From: Chlorops oryzae
Taxonomy: Eukaryota; Arthropoda; Insecta; Diptera; Chloropidae
DNA length: 64,000 bases
NCBI GenBank assembly: GCA_020466095.1
Contig: CM035806.1
Coordinates: forward strand, 123,706,938-123,770,937
Direction of reading: 5' to 3'
Numbering within the stretch: the first letter of the stretch is position 1; the number at the start of each line of letters is the position of its first letter. The notes below the pieces were generated by a model. The model worked only from the letters and a program-made list of their open reading frames with translations, did not search any database and had not been told where the DNA came from. Positions 11,678 through 21,212 of this stretch are shown in pieces. A program made the position numbers and the translations under genes.

Positions 11678-11836
11678 AGGCCATTTACACGTTAAGACAT
11701 TTCGATAATGAAACACACTTTTTGTGGGCTAGGGACGCACAGGGATGTGGTGCGGTAGCGTTTTCCTCTCATCCTCCTGCCTCCCTTGCCTTCGAAAATT
11801 TGTTTCATTATCGAAATGTCTTAACGTGTAAATAGC
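11678..11836. mobile_element. second copy of the AGGCCATTTACACGTTAAG MITE
   Basis: The same ends as 11389-11671 without the nested palindrome. The interior GTGGGCTAGGGACGCAC and CTGCCTCCCTTGCC is shared with both other copies. The first two copies are separated by only six bases and lie head to tail. Confidence 0.75.
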
Positions 11837-11959
11837 GTGAAATAGGAGGCCTTTTACATTAGTCAATAGTTGACCCTCAACTCTCATTTTCAGTACAAAA
11901 CGATAACATATCGTTATCGAAAAGTTGAGCCTTTTCTGGTTGCACCTACTCGCTCAATG

Positions 11960-12517
11960 AGGCCTTTTACACTAGGGCAATTATCGCCGGCAATTTTTTT
12001 CAAATTCTCTTTTGGAGCTGCCTTCGCTTTTACACGTATAAAAAAGATTTCCGAGCATTTTTTATTTTTTTGTCTGTTTTTGACGTTTGCCCTGTTCGCG
12101 CAGGGTTGATTTTTGGAACAAATTAAAATAACATAATTAAGTATCCCTGATTTAGGGTTGATTTTAAGATTTTAAAAACGCGTCCTAGCATATTCCGGCG
12201 ATTTAATATAATAAATGCACGGATTTTGTTGCATTAGCACAATTAGCTTTTCTATGCATTCGCGCGGCCACTTCCCCGACATTTGAAACTTTAAATTTTA
12301 TATTTCCCGAAAATATCAGTTGTTAACACCTCGAAAGTAGAAAGCGAATGAAGCAAACGTCAAAAAACAGCTCGCAGCCATCTTCGCATTTGACAAAACG
12401 AAAGAGAGCTAAACGGATTTTCCGAGTACGGGCAATTCTGAAACGAGCAATTTTTCTCTACCCCCCCTCTCTGCGTCTCGCCCACAAACGAAAAAAAATT
12501 GCCGGCGATAATAGCCT
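11960..12517. mobile_element. MITE, AGGCCTTTTACACTAGGGCAA with GCCGGCAATTTTTTTC ends
   Basis: CAATTATCGCCGGCAATTTT near the left end is inverted near the right end as AAAATTGCCGGCGATAATAG, followed by CCTC. GCCGGC sits at the same distance from each terminus. The short ORFs inside overlap on both strands and are taken as chance. Confidence 0.6.
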
Positions 12518-12770
12518 CTCTTAATATATAATAGTGCTCTCTTTCGTTTATCGAACTTATCGATGGCTGGGAGCAAATTTCTGACATTTATTTTATTCGT
12601 TTTCGTTGTTCGTGGAGACAGCATCGCATGCTATTATATGTAAATACTTATTTTTCTTGATCAATATTTTAGGATCTTACATTCTTGTATGTACCGAAAA
12701 CTATAAATTGAAGACTAATTTTTATGTTATAAGATATGAAGAAAAATGTGATGAATATAATTAAAATTTA

Positions 12771-12935
12771 AGGCGAAACTCCATAAACGATGGCAATGAC
12801 GGTTGTTGCGGTATACGCGGCAAAGATGAAAACATTTGTGCTGCTTCCATTGAATCAATGTATTGAAATGTATTTAAATGGAAGCAGCTACATTTCTATC
12901 GCCTGAAATGTTTCGTCTATTCTGGAGTTTCACCT
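12771..12935. mobile_element. 165-bp MITE, AGG(C/T)GAAACTCCA ends, TTA duplication
   Basis: The left end AGGCGAAACTCCA and right end TGGAGTTTCACCT are inverted copies with one mismatch; TTA flanks both sides (12768-12770, 12936-12938). GCTGCTTCCATT and AATGGAAGCAGC pair in the middle. PIF/Harbinger-like by its duplication only. Confidence 0.7.
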
Positions 12936-13338
12936 TTATTCTTTTAACAATATGAAAATCACCTAGATAGTTTACTCCTACAAATCGATAATAGAATATA
13001 TTTTCAAACAGAACAATTTAACAGCTACTCACTAAAAATTGTCTTTTTCAAAAAGCATTTTTAATTCAAGCATTTTGAAATACTCCTTAGCATCAATAAT
13101 TAAATTCATTAAAACAAAACAGGTAGTGCTGTATTTATGCTTCTGCTATCAACCCTTAATCATAGATACATAATTTATTTTGCTTGTATTTTATAAAATA
13201 TCACCCCTGTGTTGAAGAGGAAAATGCACACAAAGCAAGAATTGACGATCAATTTTTTCGAGTAAGTGTAAAAGCGAATGCAACTACAAAAGGGAATATC
13301 GATAGGAATTGACGGTCAACTATTGACTAATGTAAGAT

Positions 13339-13495
13339 GCCATTTACACGTTAAGACATTTCGATAATGAAACACACTTTTTGTTGGCTAGGGACGCACG
13401 GGGATGTGGTGTGGTAGCGTTTTCCTCTCTACCTCCTGCCTCCCTTGCCATCGAAAATTTGTTTCATTATCGAAATGTCTTAACGTGTAAATAGC
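13339..13495. mobile_element. third copy of the AGGCCATTTACACGTTAAG MITE
   Basis: GCCATTTACACGTTAAGACA at the left and the inverted TGTCTTAACGTGTAAATAGC at the right. It lies about 100 bp upstream of the ODR4 start codon and may touch its promoter region. Confidence 0.7.
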
Positions 13496-13530
13496 GTGTA
13501 AAAGGCCTCTAACGTATTAGTATTTTCAAA

Positions 13531-13562
13531 TATCGATACCATCGAATGTGTGTCATCGATAG
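13531..13562 (+). promoter_or_regulatory. DRE-type promoter motifs of ODR4
   Basis: TATCGATA, the core of the DNA replication-related element bound by DREF in Drosophila, is at 13531-13538, with a second CATCGATAG at 13554-13562. They lie 83 and 60 bases upstream of the ATG. DRE motifs are typical of TATA-less housekeeping promoters in flies, and no TATA box is seen here. The role is inferred from motif and position. Confidence 0.55.
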
Positions 13563-13613
13563 TCTGTCACCACAATTAGTAATTCATGCTTGGCCTCGTT
13601 TAGAAATATAAAA

Positions 13614-14470
13614 ATGCAAACGATATTATTGAGTAAATGGGATGAAATTTATTTGGAAAAATGTGCGGACGCGGCGAAAGTGGCATTCGGAATCATTATT
13701 GGCCATGTGAGTATACTATTTATTTGATTAATTCGGAATTATGTCAAGTGACGTGTCAAAAAAGAAATAATATGGTAATGTGCAATAACTGCTTAGGTCG
13801 TTTTAAACTAAAATTAAAACTGGGTTATTGGTTTTTAAGCTAAGGACTTCACTTATTTAAGTCATATTTTTTTATATATCAATTTTAATTCTTTTGGTTT
13901 TCAATATTTTTTTCTAGCAAACTGAATTAAATAAGTTTATCGTAGTGCATTTGGCGAAAAATCGTGAAGAAGATATCGATGGCGAAGGCGAAACTGGTGA
14001 AGACTCAATTTCTGGTGTTCAAGGTGTTCATCGCGTTGAAGAAATAGACACGCAAACCCTGGCCAATCAGTGGTTTTGCGCGATTAAAATGATTCCAGGA
14101 TCCTTTTCAGTTCTGGGTGTGTGCATTGATTAATTGTTTGACTTATTTGAATGATATATAAATGTAAAATTTTATTTATACATATGCATGTATATGGATA
14201 CAGGCGTTTTTGTCAGTGCTGTCGAAGAGAGCATACTGGAAGAGACAACATTTAAGGCTGCAAAGCATTTACTCTTTGGTATCAATAAGTAAGTTCAAAC
14301 ACATTCGAATTTTATCACTTTATCTATGTGCCGTTTATATTTTTCTTATATAGCATTTTACAGGGAAGAGCATTCTGCAGCAGTTCAGATGCTCATGGTA
14401 ATTACTTGTTTCTTGTGCATTCATCCAAAGCCAAAGAGACGGTGTGCAAATCTTATACGCATTCCACAAA
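13614..14470 (+). CDS. ODR4: ODR4-family protein, exons 1-4 (N-terminal half)
   Basis: Four exons, 13614-13706, 13918-14116, 14204-14288 and 14354-14470, all with GT donors and AG acceptors, join in phase with the last exon at 19928-20843. Together they make 1410 nt (469 aa plus stop). The start is the ATG at 13614, giving MQTILLSKWDEIYLEKCADA, just after the DRE motifs. Exon 2 contains ANQWFCAIKMIPGSFSVLGV, matching the conserved 'RMLPGG..VLGVF' region of ODR4 proteins as I remember the family; exon 4 reads FCSSSDAHGNYLFLVHSSKA. ODR-4 in C. elegans acts with UFSP2/ODR-8 in the ER to deliver chemoreceptor GPCRs to cilia; a related ER or trafficking role is inferred here. Intron 4 is 5.4 kb and filled with MITEs, while introns 1-3 are 65-211 bp. 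Confidence 0.85.
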
Positions 14471-14796
14471 GTGAGTATTAGTTTTGATTGAGGCTCAGGC
14501 ATGAATACAATATTGGATATAATTTATTATTTATTTTTCATTTTTGAAAGTTAACTATATAATAAATTAGATAGCTAACAATGGATATAATTTAATATCA
14601 TCGGATTGTTCTATTTTTTAAAATGTTCATATAGATGTTCCTAAAGTTTCCAAATACTAGGCTGATTGTCATTTTCGCTTAAATTGATATAAAAGAGACT
14701 TAAAATGTAATATTTTTGTCCCATAAAAAGATAGGAATATTTCATTCTTCTCAATTCCCGAAAAAAGGAGGGTAAAAAAGTGATGTCAACATTTTT

Positions 14797-15263
14797 GCAT
14801 ATATGGGCCAAATTTCTTTTTAATGCCTTAACTTCTGTCCCTGTCAACGAAATTCAGTTTTTCTGATGGAGCAAACCAAATTAATAAAAAATTTGTTTTA
14901 ACAAAAAATTAGTTTTAACAACAAATTTATTAATAACAAAATAAAGTACTCTAGTCGAATTGAAAAAAAATCAATTATTACCAAAACTCAATTTTTTTTC
15001 TTCCCAAATTACGGTAACATTGTTGTCTTATCTTGTCTTGTCTTGCCAAACAAGACAGCAATGTTACTGTAATTTGCGAGTAAACAAGATGGAAGTTTAG
15101 TAATATTCGATTTTTTCCAATTGAACTAGAGTATTTTATTTCGTTATTAATAAATTTGTTGGTAAAATTTATTTGTTATAATTTGATTTGCTTTTTTACG
15201 AACGCTGAATTTCGTTGACAGCGACAAAAATTTAGGCATTAAAAGGAATTTTGGCCCATATAT
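14797..15263. mobile_element. long inverted repeat, MITE-like, about 467 bp
   Basis: The left arm, from TATATGGGCCAAATTTC through GTCAACGAAATTCAG and AACAAATTTATTAATAAC, returns inverted at 15063-15263, ending GAATTTTGGCCCATATA. The centre is TCTTGTCTTGCCAAACAAGA near 15040. The arms pair almost throughout, with scattered mismatches. No ORF. Confidence 0.7.
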
Positions 15264-15401
15264 CGGATCGACGTATAATAGTTTATGTGAAAAATAACGA
15301 TTTAGTCCATCGCACAATTGAAAATTTCATACAAACTCTCTTTTCCAATCTCTGTGTAAGCCTGTAAAATAATATACATATTTCTTAAAAATTTATATTT
15401 A

Positions 15402-15530
15402 GGCAATTCACAAAATCTTCTAAAATCCCTTTTAAATTTATTTCCAGCTAAAAAGAGTATTTTTAGCTCTAAAATCTATTTTAGCTGGGGATAAATTTTA
15501 AAGGGGATTTAGAGGGCTTTGTGAATTGTC
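15402..15530. mobile_element. 129-bp palindromic MITE, GGCAATTCACAAA ends
   Basis: GGCAATTCACAAAATC at the left end and TTTGTGAATTGTC at the right end pair, as do AATTTATTTCCAGCTAAAA and TTTTAGCTGGGGATAAATT inside. TA flanks both sides. The whole element can fold on itself. Confidence 0.65.
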
Positions 15531-16806
15531 TAATTATTTTGAATTAGCTGCTGAATCAATGAATATTAATGTTAATTTTTCAGATGTTTGTTTAACTGCA
15601 GTAAAATATAATCAAACATGAAAAAATTTTACTAATTTGTTTAAACCGGTTTTGTTACTAGTGCGATATGGAAACCAAGAAACTAAATTTTCCAGCTTAA
15701 TTTAATTACTAATACATACATATAAAATGTAGAACAAAATAGCTGCAAGGTCGGTACTTTCGTACTCATTAATTGCGCAATATGTTTTTGGAATTATTTT
15801 GGTCAATATTAGCCAGACCCATAATTAGCGATTATATTTTCTAAAATTCTTTTTCATGCTTTCAGTGAGTTTCATTTATCTTAATTATGCATATCTGTAA
15901 TTTTTATAAACCGTTGATGTTAACGTTAACAGCGGGGTTCAACTACATAATTTCATGGCTTTTGCATGTTCCTTAAGTTTTAAAGATTTAAACCATTCTA
16001 AAAAAAATTCGTTGGCTAATTAACTAAATCGCCTTCTTTTTTGTTTTGTTTTAACACTAAAAACTAATATGTCTCATCGTGTTCGTATTTATTGGAACAG
16101 GGAATGCAAGAAAACGTACTTTACGGCCAATATTAAATGCGTTTTATGGTAAATAAACAAATTTTTATCTCACTTCCCTATATTAAACGAATATATATGT
16201 TAGAAAAATTAGAGAATATAGTTTTTGTTATTTCACTCTTTCTGGCTTTCGTATATGATTTATCATGAAGTTTACACGCTCTTTTCGAAGAGATGCATTC
16301 GATATTGACATTGGTTTAACTTTCCCGACACATTGGAAACTATGAAGTTAATTTTTATTTTTTTTTTAAATTTTCTTATAAAAATATGCATTATTTTTTA
16401 AGATAATTTCAAAGATAAAGTAACCACTTAATCCCCTAATACGGAAATCGAAAATATTTAAATTGAGCAACCAGGAATGTGTATGTATATGAATGTCAAA
16501 CAGATATTTTCATTCATATTGGGTGCATTCAGCAGACTCAACTGTTGTTCAACTGTGGAGTGAAATTCAGCTAAAAGGTGCGCTACCAACTGAGCTTTTG
16601 CAGCATGTTGACTGAGTGGACCACATTTTTCGAAATAGAGCCCGCGCAGTCAAAATGCACTCATTGAAAATCTGTTCATTGTTAGAAATATGCGTGCGAA
16701 TGCTGTTGAAGCTGTTATGAAAATTTTTAGCCGAAATCTTACAAATAGGTAGATTTTTTTTAAGACATTCAAATGCATACCTTTAGGTGCTGAAACAAAC
16801 TATTAC

Positions 16807-17047
16807 CAGGGCTCGGATTTTGTTGCTTTTATAAATTTAAAGCATACTTTATGGGTGAAAATATTTTCTTACCAACATTTTGCGAATAAGTTAAGCGAAG
16901 TTGAACTTCAAACCGCTTTTCTAACTTAAAAAAAAATCATATTGAAGTTAAAAATCGATTTGAATCTGAACTTTATGTGAGTTAAACCAAATTTTTACTC
17001 CATAAAGTATGCTTTAATTTTATAAAAGCAATAAAATTCGAGCCCTG
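16807..17047. mobile_element. hAT-type MITE, CAGGGCTCG ends, 8-bp duplication
   Basis: CAGGGCTCGGATTTTGTTGC at the left end is inverted at the right end as GCAATAAAATTCGAGCCCTG. The flanks are ACTATTAC (16799-16806) and ATTATTAC (17048-17055), an 8-bp duplication with one change. CAGGG ends and an 8-bp duplication are hAT hallmarks. No transposase; 241 bp. Confidence 0.8.
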
Positions 17048-17056
17048 ATTATTACA

Positions 17057-17330
17057 TATATCGTCGCCTTAGAGTGTGAACCTACTTACTCACATTTGAA
17101 ACATTTTACAGGGCAGACAAAGAACTGCTTCAAATTTAAATTTTCACCTTAGAGAGGAAACCCAAAATATAGTTGGTTTATTTATAAAATATCGAAAAAT
17201 GATCCAACTATATTTTGGGTTTCCTCTCTTAGATGAAAATGTAAAGTTGAAGCAGTTATTTGTCTGTCCTGTAAAATTTTTCAAATGTGAGTTAGAAGGT
17301 TTACACTCTAAGCCGACGATATGTTGTCTT
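17057..17330. repeat. long near-perfect inverted repeat
   Basis: CGTCG-CCTTAGAGTGTGAACC near 17065 is inverted near 17310 as GGTTTACACTCTAAGCCGACG. Pairing runs through TCACATTTGAAA, TTTTACAGGGCAGACAAA and GAGGAAACCCAAAATATAGT to a loop of about 40 bases near 17195. If transcribed in the sense of ODR4 intron 4 it would form an imperfect RNA hairpin of roughly 115 bp. It may be a MITE; no duplication was seen. Confidence 0.7.
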
Positions 17331-17457
17331 AGAAATAGTATTCAAATCTATTCCGATGGTGGTTTTATAAAAAGAATAAATCGGTGTCGTATCGAGAAAG
17401 AGAAAAGTCAGAGTATCCCCACTGTTAAATTGGATGTAAAATCCTAATAAACCTTTA

Positions 17458-18156
17458 TCGCACCCTTGCTACTAAATCGGCACAATTCAAAATTTCGCAT
17501 TTCTCGAAAATCACTCAATCTCTCTTGAAACTAAGGAGAAATAATATTTTTTCTAAACTTATATTACTCTCAATCGCCTGCTTCATATGTCAATATAAGC
17601 GTTAATTTTCTAGGTGTTGGGTTTCTTACAGAAGAATGCAATCGAACATAAAAAAATTGATTTAAAAAAAACTCGATGGGTGCACTCCATGCACCCTTGC
17701 AATCCACGCACATCCCTAAACTCAGCTTTCCTAGCTGATCGTCATCTCGGTGGGTGCACTCCATGCACCCTTGCAATCCACGCACATCCATAAACTCAGC
17801 TTTCCTAGCTGATCGTCTACTCGGTGGGTGCATTCCATGCACCCTTGCAATCCACGCACAGCCTAGCTGCTTAAAATTTTCATTTCCGCACCGTCAATAT
17901 TACACGTGTTTCTTCACACATCAGCAAAGCCTAGTTTTCGGTATCCGAGGCCCGCAATGAACTAATTACTAAGTCATAAACTTTTCAATTAAGAAAATGC
18001 TTTGTGATTTGTAATATTGTCAAATTAGGTGTAAGATTTAAAAACTTATTGCTAGACTCCTATCTTAGAGGAGTGATCCAATAAATAATAAAACGTTTAA
18101 AAGAAAAAAAAAAAATTTTTTTTTTGAATTGTGCCGATTTATTAGCAAGGGTGCGA
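17458..18156. mobile_element. 700-bp MITE with about 35-bp ends, TA duplication
   Basis: TCGCACCCTTGCTACTAAAT and, at the far end, ATTTATTAGCAAGGGTGCGA are inverted copies; the match extends through CGGCACAATTCAAAA. TA precedes and follows the element. It carries the 74-bp tandem hairpin repeat at 17678-17865. The superfamily is not assigned beyond the TA duplication. Confidence 0.7.
17678..17865. repeat. 74-bp tandem repeat with GGGTGCA-TGCACCC hairpins
   Basis: GGGTGCACTCCATGCACCC begins at 17678, 17752 and 17826, exactly 74 bases apart. Each is a 7-bp stem with a 5-base loop and is followed by TTGCAATCCACGCACA. The third unit is cut short and one loop base differs. GCACCCTTGC in each unit echoes the element's own terminal sequence. 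Confidence 0.8.
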
Positions 18157-18397
18157 TATGTATATCTTGGGTTATATGGAAGAAGAATCGAATCGAGAAT
18201 GGGTATTTCATTAAAAGTGCTTTCCATCTGGAATTCCTTTTGAATTTTCTTTTTTGAATATATTTTTCGTTCCGTTATCCTTAACAAGAATTCATTGTTG
18301 CAATTTATCTAGGCTATACGGCTAAACCGGTGCAATAGCTCTTCCAACTGATTACGAAGATTCAAAATCGAAGCACCAAGTACCTGTATCTGAAAGA

Positions 18398-18602
18398 TAT
18401 ATAATAAGAAATATAAGACACAAAAATTATCTAGTTCCTAAACACAAAACTATGAAGATTCAATTCTTGGCTTTGCTTTTGCTTTTGGTTGTAGCTGCTT
18501 CTAGCTTATATGATTGATTTATTATAGAACATGTCGTTAATATAATTTTTCGCCTACCAAGGAGTATAGACCGAAGGGTAAAAGCCAAAGCTTGCGAATA
18601 AA
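18398..18602 (+). CDS. possible tiny secreted-peptide gene with an in-frame TGA
   Basis: TATATAATA at 18398-18406 is followed 46 bases later by an ATG at 18452. The ORF encodes 21 residues that read as a signal peptide (MKIQFLALLLLLVVAASS) plus LYD, then TGA at 18515-18517. The same frame stays open for 27 more codons, giving a basic stretch (PRSIDRRVKAKACE), and ends at TAA 18599-18601, which overlaps an AATAAA at 18597-18602. TATA box, short leader, signal peptide, short body and polyA signal together resemble a small inducible peptide gene such as those for dipteran immune or accessory-gland peptides, but no family is recognised. It lies inside ODR4 intron 4 on the same strand. It may be a pseudogene, a readthrough gene or chance; similarity data are needed to decide. 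Confidence 0.35.
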
Positions 18603-18624
18603 GAAAAAAATTGGTGATAATATA

Positions 18625-18761
18625 CAGTCGAAGGTTTCTATAGAAAATCTTCTTAAGCCTTTTTCGATAAATTTTTAGTGTCTTTTTTTCTACCTAAAAC
18701 GAATTCTCTCTGTAACGAATTTTTTTCCCATTCCTTGAAATTCGTTATAGAGTTTCAACTG
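18625..18761. mobile_element. 137-bp Tc1/mariner-type MITE, TA duplication
   Basis: CAGTCGAAGGTTTCTATAG at the left end and TATAGAGTTTCAACTG at the right end are imperfect inverted copies (CAGT(C/T)GAA shared). TA flanks both sides. It starts 22 bp after the AATAAA of the putative peptide gene. Confidence 0.55.
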
Positions 18762-18869
18762 TATATACATTGTATTTGTTTCTCATATGGTTTTTACCAG
18801 AGCTGTTGTAACTGAATGTAATATGTGCAATAAAGAGCTGCACAAATGATTCAGCCAATTGCTAATGAA

Positions 18870-19325
18870 AAAAAAAAAATAATTTAAAAAAAATCAAAAA
18901 ACCCAAAAATAATCAGAAAAAATCAAAAATAATCAAAAAAAATCAAGAATATTCAAAAATAATCGTAAATTAATCGAGATTATTTTTTGGATTATTTTTG
19001 ATTTTTTCCGATTTTTTTTTTATTAGGGGCTCTCTCCAGTTCTGTCAGAAATAAAAAACTTCATATAAAAAACGCTTCAGAAATGAATCAGAATTTTCTG
19101 AAGCGTTTTTTTATATGAAGTTTTTCATTTCTGTTTCATTTCTGACAGAACTGGAGAGAGCCCCTTAATATGAAATAATATTGATTATTTTACGATTATT
19201 TAGTAATCGCAATCATTAATTATATAGGTTATACACAAAAAATCATTAATAATCATTATTTCACTAATAAAAAAAAAATAATCTGATTAATTAATCATTA
19301 ATTTAATAATCATTATTTAATAGGT
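18870..19325. repeat. AATC/GATT-rich low-complexity block, interrupted by a MITE
   Basis: Dozens of AATCAAAAAT and ATTATTTTTGATT units make a self-complementary block. The MITE at 19026-19164 splits it. Blocks of TAATCATTAATAATC continue to about 19320. Possibly the arms of an old AT-rich element. Confidence 0.6.
19026..19164. mobile_element. 139-bp palindromic MITE, GGGGCTCTCTCCAGTTCTG ends, TTA duplication
   Basis: GGGGCTCTCTCCAGTTCTGT at the left end and ACAGAACTGGAGAGAGCCCC at the right end are perfect inverted copies. TTA flanks both ends (19023-19025 and 19165-19167). GAAAAACTTCATATAAA-type arms pair further in. Compare AGGCTGGTCTCCAGTTC at 6599, which shares TCTCCAGTTC. Confidence 0.8.
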
Positions 19326-19927
19326 CTGGTTTTTACCAAAAAAAAATTGTGTGTTGCCTTTCGATCTATACACCTTTTAAGTGCAGCAGTCGCGTTAGTT
19401 TCTTGTTCAATAACCTATTTCTGCAGTCGATATAAAAAAAGATGGTACGGGTATGACGTCATTATAACATACATACATACATACATACAAACATGTCCGT
19501 TCCAGGCTTCAATTTTTTGTGAAAAAATGCATGATACATTTTAATGTTTTTTTTTTTAATAATCATCTACTTGCCTATATTTGTTGAAATAATTTGAAAT
19601 TTTCTACCACAGGGAATATATACAATGCCTTAATATGTAATAACATAGTTGAATGTTGATCGCATGGAAAAAATCCCGTTTTACATGAATTTTCCTTTGC
19701 AAAAGAATAATATACTCTAAAATATATGTTGCCAAATTGCTCCTAAGGCTGTTAACCTTGCACGTTAATGACAGCCATCAAATCCCTTAACTTATAGATG
19801 ACGAGCTGAACGTAAAAGCGAGACAATTCAATGCATATAGCAATAGTTATAGAAAAACAGAAAAACAGAAAAAAAACAACAACTAAATAAAACTCGATCA
19901 TATTATTTTTGCTCTTAATTGTTACAG

Positions 19928-20843
19928 TGGTGGTAGTTTCACTCCGATGGAATGCCGTTTTGTTGAAAAACCATTTAAATGGCTAACGATTGACTGTAAT
20001 TTCGAATTAGACGAAGTTTTTCCAATCCACGAAAATGCGCCGAAAATTAATATCGAAAAGCAATTCCAATCGTCAATTGAATGCTTGCAGGCAAGCCTGG
20101 CGGCGAGTGAAATTCTATTTCACAACGAACCCGCCGACGATGCACTAACACTTGATGCGTATATCAAGCAGAAAAGTAAATCGAATATTGTTGGCTCTCA
20201 GCAGAAACAGAAGCAACAGCAGCAACAGCAAAACACCGTTGAGTTCCTTAATGCGTCGATTCTTGTGCCAATAAAATCTCAGAGTTCCGTTGATGGTGGG
20301 CAGTTATTGGAAGTCCGGCAATTTAATGAGGTCATACGTTTCTCAGGAAGCATTACGTCACGTATTTATTGTAATCTTCAGAATACATTGGGCGATGTTA
20401 AACGATTTCTACGCGATGATATCATGCGTTCACTGACCGCAAGAATTCAAGTTTTCTGCGATGGACTAACATCGCCGAACATAAAGAATTCGGATTCGTT
20501 CTTCTGTGAACCACCAAGACGAGTCTATTTCAATTTGCCAAGCTGCAACAGCAGCAGTCCCATACTATTCTCAGACTATTTATTCCGTGGCGAAGCCGCA
20601 ACCGTTGCATGCTCGCAAGCAAAGCAAATACTTGACCTCTTCATTGAAAGTGAAAACATTATCGATGACTTCGAAGGACTGCCCGACATTGAGTGCTTCA
20701 AAGAAACGACACCACCAACGCCAGTGCAGGAAAACGTATCGAAAAATACAAATAACGCACGAACATGGTATATTGCAGGGATCATTGTCACATTGTTCGT
20801 CTTGCTGCTTGCAGTGGTCATCAAAATTTACATGGAACCATGA
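19928..20843 (+). CDS. ODR4: ODR4-family protein, exon 5 (C-terminal half with membrane anchor)
   Basis: The exon starts after TTGTTACAG; the two leftover bases of exon 4 plus its first T give Asn, then GGSFTPMECRFVEKPFKWL. This matches the 'SW..LEC' block of ODR4 proteins. A glutamine run (QKQKQQQQQQ) near protein residue 260 comes from CAG/CAA repeats at about 20205-20232. The conserved region RRVYFNLP ... ILFSDYLFRGEAA ... IEDFEGLP-like follows, matching 'RVFVPLP..V.LCDY.FDDE' in the vertebrate protein as I recall it. The C-terminus is one hydrophobic helix (WYIAGIIVTLFVLLLAVVIK) and a five-residue tail, the expected ODR4 tail-anchor layout. The first ATG inside this exon at 19947 is not the start, because the upstream exons join in phase. 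Confidence 0.9.
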
Positions 20844-21206
20844 AGTATGGGCCTAGGGAAATTTTATGCCCTGCCGGTTGAATTGAAAAATCGGTAAAAA
20901 TGCAAATACTTAATTATGTATGCTAATATTCGTAGAGAGAAAAAAAAAAAAAAAAAACAAAAGAACACCATTAGCATAGTTAAAATCAATACGAAAAAAT
21001 TTTCGTGAAACCTTACAAACACTTATTGAATTTGTACTGTTTTCATGTCTTGTTTTTGTAAATACTGACATTTTTTTCTTTCTTTCGATATAACAATTTT
21101 TTGTGTATTTTAAAAGAAAAAGAAAAGAAAATAGAAAACCTAAATGTATATATTAATTTTTATAAGTCATCTTTTTTGATGATCACCGTTGGTTGATTTA
21201 AATTTA

Positions 21207-21212
21207 AATAAA
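21207..21212 (+). terminator. candidate polyadenylation signal of ODR4
   Basis: AATAAA lies 364 bases after the ODR4 stop codon, in AT-rich 3' UTR-like sequence. No earlier AATAAA is seen after the stop. Position and motif only. Confidence 0.45.

Larger units (their letters stand above)
11847..13341. mobile_element. larger MITE, AGGCCTTTTACATTAGTCAA ends
   Basis: AGGCCTTTTACATTAGTCAA with AGTTGAC at the left end is inverted at 13310-13341 (GTCAACTATTGACTAATGTA, then AGATGCC). It encloses two other elements, 11960-12517 and 12771-12935. No transposase ORF was recognised inside. The right end abuts the third AGGCCATTTACAC copy, so the exact boundary is ambiguous by a few bases. Confidence 0.55.
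14471..19927 (+). other. ODR4 intron 4, repeat-filled
   Basis: The donor is GTGAGTATTA at 14471 and the acceptor TTGTTACAG at 19919-19927. The 5457 bp hold several inverted-repeat elements, a tandem hairpin repeat, AATC-rich low-complexity DNA and a possible tiny peptide gene, each listed separately. Between 15540 and 16800 I see only AT-rich non-coding sequence. Confidence 0.8.

Noticed and set aside
13661..13843. 60-aa ORF starting MCGRGESG
   Set aside because: Out-of-frame reading of ODR4 exon 1 that runs on into its intron.
18870..19325. Origin of replication or matrix-attachment region
   Set aside because: AT-rich AATC repeats alone do not support either call.
20506..20856. 116-aa ORF overlapping ODR4 exon 5
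   Set aside because: An alternative frame of a conserved exon; the ODR4 frame carries the family motifs and membrane helix.
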